From positions 1 through 31,853 of the forward strand of contig NZ_CASFWU010000063.1 in assembly GCF_949298305.1 (NCBI RefSeq): a stretch of DNA of 31,853 nucleotides. The letters run 5' to 3'. The translations under genes and the position numbers were made by a program. Of the stretch, positions 24,771 through 31,853 are shown piece by piece. Positions within the stretch are counted from its first letter, which is position 1; the number at the start of each line of letters is the position of its first letter. The notes under the pieces were generated by a model. It was not told the DNA's origin and made no database searches. It worked only from the letters and a program-made list of their open reading frames with translations. Source of the stretch: an uncultured Bacteroides sp. Its GTDB lineage: Bacteria > Bacteroidota > Bacteroidia > Bacteroidales > Bacteroidaceae.

Positions 24771-24804
24771 TTTGGCGGAAAGCGAAAGGAGGGTTTGGCG
24801 GAAA
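24765..24804. repeat. Two 23-bp-spaced direct repeats at the end of array D
   Basis: GGAGGGTTTGGCGGAAA occurs at 24765-24781 and again at 24788-24804, a 23-bp period. The first copy overlaps the right arm of the 34-bp inverted repeat. Beyond it, 24805-24900 has short repeats such as the TGTAGAGAC and TGTAGGGAC motifs, and nothing I can identify as a gene. Confidence 0.7.
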
Positions 24805-24900
24805 CGGGATACTTGTAGAGACATTCATGAATCGCACCGTGTGATAGAATCCATCCACCTGTAGGGACGAACCACGGATGCCGATGGTGAGTTTAACACA

Positions 24901-24934
24901 CACGACCCCGTCCACGGGTGTGGGCGGGGTCGTG
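24901..24934 (-). terminator. GC-rich hairpin after the GH2 gene
   Basis: A 10-bp perfect stem (CACGACCCCG at 24901-24910 with 24925-24934) encloses a 4-bp inner stem. It lies about 70 bp beyond the GH2 stop on the minus strand. The T-run is weak, so its direction is uncertain. Confidence 0.55.
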
Positions 24935-25002
24935 CCGCATATCAGGACGTATCATTCATCGTCCGGGCGGGAATGCCTGCCGCACGCGGGCGGCGGCCAG
25001 GG

Positions 25003-28000
25003 TCAGTCGGCAATGACGGTGAACTCGGCACCGCCGGCAAAGTCGGCACCGTTCTGCGAGCTCAGTCCGGTGAAGCGGATGTAGCGGGCCTTCACGGGCT
25101 TGTCCAGCATGACGCGCTGCGCCTTGGCTCCGGCGGCAAAGGTGCCTTTGGCCACGGGCTCGCCCCACTCCTTGCCGTCCATGCTCACCTGCAGCGAGTA
25201 GTCCTTGATGTTGCCGTTGTTGCCGCCGTCCTGACGGGGCGTGTAGACAAAGCCCTTGATGGTCTTGGCCTCGCCGGCGTCAAAGTCCACCCAGTGCGGA
25301 TATTTGGCGACGGTCACGGAGTACATCGTGTGCCAGATGGTCGACGGGTTGCCGTCCACCAGGTGGGAGGCGTTGCCCTCGCCCACCTCCTCGCTGGAGG
25401 CGTAGATGACCTCCATCGGGATGCTCTCAATCTTCTCGAACGTGATGGACGTGACGACGGCGGGGTTGTCCTTGTAGCAGGCCGTCACCTTGCCGCCTTG
25501 GCGCAGGCTGAAGGGGCCTGTATAAGGAAGTTTCTTCCTGCCGTCGTTCAGGGTGTAGAGGAGCTCGGCGCCGGCCTTCTCGGAGCGGATGGTCACCATG
25601 CCGTCGCGCGAGCGGGAGATGGAGAGGGGCATCTCGCCGGAAGCGCTGACGCAGGCCGTCTCCGTGTAGCGGGCCTGCCGCACGGGGCGGATGATGAAGT
25701 TCATGCTGTGTTCGCCGGCCTTCACGCGGTCGGGCTCCAGCGGCCCGCCCTGTCCGCAGCTGTTACCGCCCAAACCCGTCACGGCCAGGTCGAGATGCAG
25801 ATGGGTACCCGTGGACTTGGGCAGCTGGTAGGGATGGGGAGCCAGCGTCATCTCCAGGGCCGACCAGGGCAGCGCGGAGGCTGACATGACGCCGCTGCCA
25901 GCCACGAACTCCACACCGTTGCCGTCCGCATCGGTCAGCGCGCACCAGCGCACCTCCTCGCGGTTGCCCATGCTCCTCCACCCGGCTCTGATGCTGCTCG
26001 ATGAACGAGCCCGTGCGGCGGTCGTTGTAGTTGTTCCACGGGCCGCGGCCGTACCACGTGTATTGCTGGAGTTCGGACGGGAGCTGCATCGCATAGCCCA
26101 GGCGTGCCAGCACCAGCGAAGGTTCGTTCGAGGTGATGCTTGACTGGAGTTCTATCGAACCGTCGGGGTAAACGGTCCATATCTGGTTGGTGACGAACTT
26201 GAAGTCGTCGGGGCCGAAGGGGCGGTCGGCCAGTTCCCTCACGCGGTTGTATCCCGAATTGCCCCCTTCGAGCACGGCGGCATTGGGCGCCTGCGACTCG
26301 ACGGTGTACATCAGCTGTACCGTCGGGTCACCCTTCTTCTTGCGGTTTATCCATTGGCAGCCCAGCACCTTGTGCTTCAGGTTGTGCAGGCCTTTCTCGA
26401 ACCACTGGCCGCGCGCCCAGTTGTCGTTGTCCGTCGGCGCGCGGAGGGCATCCAGCTTCGGGCCCTTGCCGTCGAGGATGACCTTGCGGCCGCCGTATTC
26501 CAGGCTGTACAGGGTACCCTCGCGGTTGTCGAACGTAGCCACGAAGCCGTTGCCGGACACCGTCGTGAAGTCCTTGCCTTCATCCACCGCGGGCTTGTCC
26601 ATCGAGGCCGTCACGGCAGTCAGAGCGGGTTTCTCGCCGGCAGCCTTCACGGGCAGCTGCTCTTCCATCTGCACGAAGCCCTTCTTGGCCCAGGGCATGT
26701 CCTGAGCCAGGAGGAACTGCACCTTCACGAAGTACTCGCTCTGCGGCTCCAGCTTGCTGTAATCGTAAGGCAGCGCACAGGTCACCCTCTCACGCGGGCC
26801 GAGGATGCTGCGCGGGCCCTTGAAGGCGGTGCTTTCCTCCACCTTCTGCCCGTCTTTCCAGAGCGACCAGACCATGTAGACATCGGTCAGGGGCTCGAAG
26901 TAGCGTTTGTTGAACACCTCAATCTCACCCTTCGTCATGTCCAGCGCCTTGACGCCTACATTCTGATAGACCTTCTTCACCTCGTAGAACTGGGGCTTGG
27001 GCGAATGGTCGGGCAGCAGGATGCCGTTCATGCAGAACATGCCGCTGTTGGGCTTGTCGCCGAAGTTGCCTCCGTAGGCCCAGTAGCGGTCGCCCGTCCG
27101 GGGGTCGTAGTTGTAGAGCGCCTGGTCCACCCAGTCCCAGATGGCGGCGCCGCAGAAGAAGTTGGTGGACTCGATGGCCTCCCAGTAGTCGATGAGGTTG
27201 CCCACGGCGTTGCCCATCGAATGGGCGTATTCCGACACGTGGAAGGGATATTTGATGTCATACTTGCCGGTCACGGCGCCCCGCATCCAGCCGATGGAGG
27301 GATACTGGTTGGAGCCCATGTCCACGATGTCGTTGTTGCGCTCGTACTGCACGGGGCGCGAGGGGTCGAAGGCGTGCAGGGCCTCGTAAGCGGAGACGAA
27401 GTTCTTGCCCGGCCCGGCCTCGTTGCCCAGCGACCAGATGACCACGGAGGGATGGTTCACATGGGCGTGGGCCAGCTCCATGACGCGGGCCACGTGGGCA
27501 GCCTCGAACTCGGGCACGTGGGACAGGGAGGCGTCGCCGTAGTAGTACTCGTGGCTCTCGATGTTGGCCTCGTCCTCCAGATAGATGCCGTACTTGTCGC
27601 AGAGGTAGTACCAGTGCGGGGAGCAGGAGTAGTGCGAGTTGCGCACGTGGTTGATGTTGCCGCGCTTCATCAGCATGATTTCCTCCTCCATCTGCTTGAC
27701 GGTGATGGCGTTGCCCACGGCGGGATCTATCTCCTGACGGTTGACGCCCTTCAGCTTCACCGTCTTGCCATTGATATAATAGTAGCGTCCGGCCAGTCCG
27801 AACTCGTCTTCACTGGCGGGCGTGTCCTTGATTTCGACCTTGCAGAAGCCCAGGGCGGTGGAGACGGTCTCCACGACACGGCCCTTCTTGTCCTTCAGCT
27901 GACCCACCAGCACGTAGCGGTAGGGCGCCTCGGCCGACCACTTGCGGGGACTGTGAACGGCCATCACCGTCTGCGAGGAAGCCTCGTCGCCCGGCTTCAT

Positions 28001-29017
28001 CTCGGCCAGCGCATACGTGCCCTCCATGCCTTCCACCGGCTCGTTCTCGTCGGAGTAGAGCTTGTTGGCGTAGAGCGAATAGGTCAGCGTGTACCCCTTG
28101 ACTTTCTTTCCGCCCAGATTGCGGAGGTCGGCCTCGATGCGGAGAGTGCCGTTCTCATAGTTGGCGTCCAGGTCGGTGAACACACGGAGGTCACGTACCT
28201 GTACCTGTGCCGTAGAGGTCAGCGAAACCGAGCGGAAGATGCCCGGCAGGCGGAACATGTCCTGCGCCTCGAGGAAGGAGCCGTCCGAATTGCGGTAGAC
28301 CTCGACGGCCACCACGTTGTCGCCCGTCTCGTTCAGGTAAGGCGTGATGTTGAACGAAGCCGTGTTGCGCGAGTTCTTCGAGAAGCCCACGTAGCGGCCG
28401 TTAATCCACAGATAGAAGAAGGAGGAGACACCGTCGAAGTTGATGTAGACCTCGCGTCCCTCCCACCCGGCGGGCACGGTGAAGGTGCGGCGGTAGGAGC
28501 CCACTTCGTTGCGGTCCTTATAGGTCACCCAGTCCTGGGGAGGCGTACGCATCACCCCACCCTTCCAGTCGCCTACGGCCACCTGATGCTGGAAGATGAC
28601 GGGTTGGTTGGCATAAATGGGGGTTCCATACTTCAGGCTGCCATCCTTTTGGATGCCGGCCACGTTCCACTGCATGGGCACGGTGACGTCGTCCCACCCG
28701 GAAACGTCGTATTCGGTCCGGTAGAAGTCAACGGGGCGCTGCTCGGGATTGCCCACCCAATGGAACTTCCAGCTCCCGTCGAGCGACAGCCAGTAGGCGC
28801 TGTGCTCGGGCAGGACGCGCCGGGCGCTCTCCACGTCGGCAAAGGTGAAGAACCAGGCATGGGGCTGCTCCTTGTTCAGGGCCAACTGTTCGGGCGATTC
28901 CCATTCTTTCCCCGTCGGGGCGGCTGTTTCAGCATGGTCAAATCCTTTCAGCTGGACAGTCTGCGCATTTGCAGCCAGGAAGCCGGCCAAAAGGAAGGTC
29001 AATAATGTTTTTTTCAT
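25003..29017 (-). pseudogene. Glycoside hydrolase family 2 beta-galactosidase with frameshift
   Basis: The N-terminal frame (29017 to about 25972) has a signal peptide, a sugar-binding domain, an Ig-like domain and a TIM barrel with acid/base Glu533 (SLGNEAGPG) and nucleophile Glu596 (SEYAHSMGN), then the start of the LacZ-type small-chain domain (WYGRGPWNNY). At 25971-25975 the frame changes. The second frame (25971 to 25003) continues with MGNREEVRW, the rest of the small-chain domain, a chitobiase-like segment and a C-terminal F5/8-type (CBM32-like) domain ending EFTVIAD. The roughly ten residues usually found between VEE and the GNR motif are missing. It would hydrolyse beta-galactosides outside the cytoplasm. 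The active-site domain is whole, but the full-length protein cannot be made without recoding. Confidence 0.88.
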
Positions 29018-29058
29018 AAGTGTTAAACAGTGAGAGGGTTAGTATTCACATAGAGGGA

Positions 29059-29087
29059 CAAAGGTACAGGTTATTTTTCACATTCAA
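29059..29087 (-). promoter_or_regulatory. Promoter of the GH2 gene
   Basis: On the minus strand TTG (29085-29087) and TACCTTTG (29059-29066) are separated by 18 bp. It lies 41 bp upstream of the start at 29017. Confidence 0.6.
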
Positions 29088-29180
29088 GCACTCCTTCTTC
29101 CTTTTTCTGCCCGCTTCCGGCCGATATTTCCGTTTCTCGTGCCTTCCAGCCGTCCCATCCTCCATTTTCTTCCCCAAATG

Positions 29181-29211
29181 TTTGCTTTCTGTGGATAAAG
29201 CCTTATATTTG
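29181..29211 (+). promoter_or_regulatory. Promoter of the acyl-CoA synthetase gene
   Basis: TTTG (29181-29184) and TATATTTG (29204-29211) are separated by 19 bp, an excellent match to the Bacteroides promoter. It excludes the longer reading frame beginning at 29020 and supports the start at 29239. Confidence 0.8.
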
Positions 29212-29238
29212 CACAAATTTCAACCAAATGTGCAATAT

Positions 29239-30897
29239 ATGGAACAAAGCTTTATCGCTTATATCGAAAGCAGCATCAAGAAGAACTGGGACCTGGACGC
29301 TCTGACCGACTACAAGGGAGCGACCCTTCAATATAAAGACGTAGCCCGCAAGATAGAGAAGCTACACATCATCTTTGAAGCCAGCGGTATCAGGAAGGGA
29401 GACAAGATAGCCGTCTGCGGACGCAACAGTTCCCACTGGGGAGTGACCTTCCTCGCCACCCTGACCTACGGTGCCGTAGTCGTCCCCATCCTCCACGAGT
29501 TCAAGGCGGACAACGTCCACCACATCGTCAACCACTCAGAGGCCAAACTGCTTTTCGTGGGCGATATGGTCTGGGAGAACCTCAACGAGGCCGCCATGCC
29601 CCTGCTGGAAGGCATCTTCATGATGAATGACTTCAGCCTGCTGGTGTCCCGCAACGAACAGGTGACCTACGCCCGCGAGCACCTCAACGAAATGTTCGGA
29701 AAGAAATTCCCCAAGAACTTCCGGAAAGAGCACGTGGAATACCACAAAGACCAGCCCGAAGAGCTGGCCGTCATCAACTACACCTCGGGCACCACCAGCT
29801 ACTCCAAGGGCGTCATGCTGCCCTACCGCTCACTCTGGTCCAACACGGCGTTCGCCTTCGAGGTACTGCCGCTGCAGCCCGGCGACAAGCTGGTGTCCAT
29901 GCTGCCCATGGCCCACATGTACGGACTGGCCTTCGAATTCCTCTACGAAATAGCCGTGGGATGCCACGTATTCTTCCTCACCCGCATGCCCAGCCCCAAA
30001 ATCATCTTCCAGGCTTTTGCCGAAATCAAGCCCCACCTGGTGATTGCCGTGCCCCTCATCATCGAGAAAATCATCAAGAAGAACGTACTCCCCAAGCTGG
30101 AGACTCCCACCATGAAGCTCCTGCTGAAGGTGCCCATCATCAACGACAAAATCAAGTCGACCGTACGCGAACAGGTGGTCAACGCCTTCGGAGGCAACTT
30201 CTCGGAAATCATCATCGGAGGCGCCGCCTTCAACCACGACGTGGAGCAGTTCCTGCGCATGATTGAGTTCCCCTACACCGTGGGCTACGGCATGACGGAG
30301 TGCGGCCCCATCATCTGCTACGAAGACTGGCGCCGCTTCAAGCCCGGCTCGTGCGGAAAAGCAGCCCCGCGCATGGAAGTGAAGATTGACTCACCCGACC
30401 CCGCCAACATACCGGGCGAAATCCTCTGCCGCGGCGCCAACGTCATGCTGGGCTACTACAAGAACGAAGAAGCCACCCGCCAGGCTCTCGACGCCGAAGG
30501 ATGGCTGCACACGGGCGACCTTGCCTTGATGGACGCCGAAGGCAACGTCACCATCAAGGGACGCAGCAAGAACATGCTCCTCGGCCCCAGCGGACAGAAC
30601 ATCTATCCCGAAGAGATTGAGGACAAGCTGAACAACATGCCCTACGTGGCAGAAAGCATCATCGTGCAGCAGAACGAGAAACTCGTCGGACTGGTCTATC
30701 CGGACTTTGACGACGCCTTTGCCCACGGGCTCAAGACCGTAGACCTGGAACGGGTGATGGAGGAGAACCGCGTGGCACTGAACGCCGAACTGCCGACGTA
30801 CTGCCAGATTGCCAAGATGAAAATCTACCCCGAAGAGTTCGAGAAAACACCCAAGAAGTCCATCAAACGCTTCCTCTACCAGGAAGCCAAAGGATAA
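29239..30897 (+). CDS. AMP-forming acyl-CoA synthetase (long-chain type)
   Basis: With the start at 29239 (MEQSFIAYIESS) the protein has 552 residues and is a member of the ANL superfamily. Motifs in order: YTSGTTSYSKGV from Tyr181 (the ATP-binding P-loop), YGMTECGPII (A5), GWLHTGDLALMD (A7), the hinge IKGRSKNML, and PKKSIKRFL near the C terminus with the catalytic lysine. It activates a fatty acid, or a related carboxylate, to the acyl-AMP and then the CoA thioester on the inner face of the membrane. The specificity is not evident. The promoter at 29181 supports the start. The surface-repeat gene starts 6 bp after its stop, so the two are cotranscribed. Confidence 0.9.
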   Translation: MEQSFIAYIESSIKKNWDLDALTDYKGATLQYKDVARKIEKLHIIFEASGIRKGDKIAVCGRNSSHWGVTFLATLTYGAVVVPILHEFKADNVHHIVNHSEAKLLFVGDMVWENLNEAAMPLLEGIFMMNDFSLLVSRNEQVTYAREHLNEMFGKKFPKNFRKEHVEYHKDQPEELAVINYTSGTTSYSKGVMLPYRSLWSNTAFAFEVLPLQPGDKLVSMLPMAHMYGLAFEFLYEIAVGCHVFFLTRMPSPKIIFQAFAEIKPHLVIAVPLIIEKIIKKNVLPKLETPTMKLLLKVPIINDKIKSTVREQVVNAFGGNFSEIIIGGAAFNHDVEQFLRMIEFPYTVGYGMTECGPIICYEDWRRFKPGSCGKAAPRMEVKIDSPDPANIPGEILCRGANVMLGYYKNEEATRQALDAEGWLHTGDLALMDAEGNVTIKGRSKNMLLGPSGQNIYPEEIEDKLNNMPYVAESIIVQQNEKLVGLVYPDFDDAFAHGLKTVDLERVMEENRVALNAELPTYCQIAKMKIYPEEFEKTPKKSIKRFLYQEAKG

Positions 30898-30903
30898 GAA
30901 GGA

Positions 30904-31853
30904 ATGAAGAAACGTACAGTTATCCTCACCCTGAGCTCCCTGCTGCTGGCAGGGAGTCTTTTTTGCCAGACACCCGCCACCGACAGGCAACCCGCACGCC
31001 TGAACCTCTCCCTCTGGAAAGGCGTCTCCACCCAGCCCGCCGACACTACAGGTTCCACCTGGCTCAACCTGGGCATCGTCTCCACCCTGAACCGCCTGAA
31101 CGGAGCGGGCATCAACCTGCTGGGGAGCAGCGTACGCAGCGAAGCAGCGGGCATCCAGATAGGCGGCATCTACAACGTGGCCGCCGGAGGCATGAAGGGC
31201 GTCCAGCTGGCAGGCATCGCCAACGTCAACGGAGACCACACCACCGGCCTCTCGCTGGCCGGACTGACCGGCATCACGGGCAACCATGCACAGGGCGTAC
31301 TCTTTGCCGGACTGGCGAACATCGTAGGCAATGACTCCCGCGGACTGACACTCGGCGGACTGGTGAACATAGCGGGCGACGGGCTGGCCGGCGTCCAACT
31401 GGCCGGGCTGGGCAACATTGCGGGCGGCAGCCTGAAGGGAGCCACCGTCTCGGGACTGCTCTCCGTCGTGGGCGGCAGCCTGACGGGCCTCCAGCTCTCC
31501 GGACTGGCCGGCATTGCGGGCGAGGACGTGAGCGGCGTCCAGCTCTCCGGACTGGGCAACGTGGCGGGCGGCACGTTCCGCGGCCTCCAGCTCTCCCCCG
31601 TCAACCTGACCGGCCGGGGCAAGGGCTTGCAGATAGGCCTGGTGAACTATTACAAGGACGGCTTCGACGGGCTGCAGCTGGGACTGGTCAATGCCAACCC
31701 GCACACGAGGGTGCAGCTGATGCTATTCGGCGGAAACCGCACCAAGCTGAACGTCGGCGTGCGCTTCAAGAACCGGCTCTTCTATACCATCCTGGGCGGC
31801 GGCACCCACTACCTGGACTTCGGCGACCGCTTCTCGGCAGCGGCCTTCTACCG
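30904..31853 (+). CDS. LA_2272-type surface-repeat protein, partial at right edge
   Basis: The reading frame starts at 30904, 6 bp after the synthetase stop, and stays open to the edge (316 residues visible). It has a signal peptide (cleavage near FCQ). From residue 83 it holds about twelve 16-residue repeats of the pattern G-x-x-L-A/S/G-G-L-x-N-I/V-x-G, e.g. GVQLAGLGNIAGGSLK, and ends in a segment with aromatic strands (RLFYTILGGG). This fits the LA_2272/LA_2273 surface-repeat family, whose function is unknown. The last three repeats drift to GLQLGLVN-type units. The C-terminal portion is not visible. The long opposite-strand reading frame over this gene comes from the repeat's codon bias and is not taken as a gene. 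Confidence 0.85.
   Translation, partial: MKKRTVILTLSSLLLAGSLFCQTPATDRQPARLNLSLWKGVSTQPADTTGSTWLNLGIVSTLNRLNGAGINLLGSSVRSEAAGIQIGGIYNVAAGGMKGVQLAGIANVNGDHTTGLSLAGLTGITGNHAQGVLFAGLANIVGNDSRGLTLGGLVNIAGDGLAGVQLAGLGNIAGGSLKGATVSGLLSVVGGSLTGLQLSGLAGIAGEDVSGVQLSGLGNVAGGTFRGLQLSPVNLTGRGKGLQIGLVNYYKDGFDGLQLGLVNANPHTRVQLMLFGGNRTKLNVGVRFKNRLFYTILGGGTHYLDFGDRFSAAAFY

Noticed and set aside
24585..24915. Small open frames over the 34-bp inverted repeat on both strands
   Set aside because: They consist of translated repeat units, and both strands give similar peptides because of the inverted repeat. No ribosome-binding context or family resemblance.
26354..29005. 883-codon open frame on the plus strand over the GH2 gene
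   Set aside because: It is antisense to a well-supported GH2 gene, has no family motif, and reflects GC-rich codon bias of the real gene.
30391..31704. 437-codon open frame on the minus strand over the synthetase and repeat genes
   Set aside because: Its apparent repeats mirror the 48-bp repeat of the plus-strand surface-repeat gene; no signal or domain of its own.

Overview
The window looks like chromosomal DNA of a Bacteroides-type gut bacterium (Bacteroidales). The evidence is the recurring promoter element TAnnTTTG, several copies with a TTG or TTTG box 18-21 bp upstream; the gene content (GH97 and GH2 glycosidases with signal peptides, PorT-type outer membrane protein, DUF4251, PadR-PspC pair); and an IS66-type insertion element. 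I see no rRNA, tRNA, CRISPR or prophage genes. The species cannot be fixed from this sequence alone.

Layout: 1-1347 is the end of an IS66-family element running off the left edge. 1497-2989 is a padR-pspC operon (minus). 3188-5093 holds a secreted esterase-like hydrolase and a GNAT acetyltransferase (plus). 5219-10314 holds a POT-family peptide transporter, a YbaK-type deacylase and a frame-disrupted uvrA (all minus). 10566-13075 is a LysM/periplasmic-binding-fold protein followed by a PorT-like barrel (plus). 13101-14930 is a TrkH-type potassium transporter (minus). 15090-17563 holds a TrpB2-type enzyme and a stand-alone methionine synthase reactivation domain (plus). 17879-18433 is DUF4251 (minus). 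18823-20961 is a CPA1 antiporter (plus). 21119-23281 is a SusB-like GH97 enzyme (minus). 23458-24555 holds crcB and an HdeD-like membrane protein (plus). 25003-29017 is a frame-disrupted GH2 beta-galactosidase (minus). 29239 to the right edge is an acyl-CoA synthetase followed by a surface-repeat protein (plus).

Most genes are ordinary housekeeping or accessory functions. The least expected signal is in the intergenic DNA: four short tandem arrays (1353-1403, 7347-7434, 17591-17670, 24627-24750) have unrelated unit sequences but the same exact 22-bp period, and three of the four are built on palindromes. One is interrupted by the IS66 element and one lies inside a perfect 34-bp inverted repeat. 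They lie just after gene 3' ends, two of them between convergent genes. This points to a family of spacing-constrained intergenic elements rather than chance repeats.

Two large genes (uvrA, GH2) contain frameshifts. The sequence alone cannot separate real decay from assembly error, although the GH2 lesion also seems to lack about ten codons.
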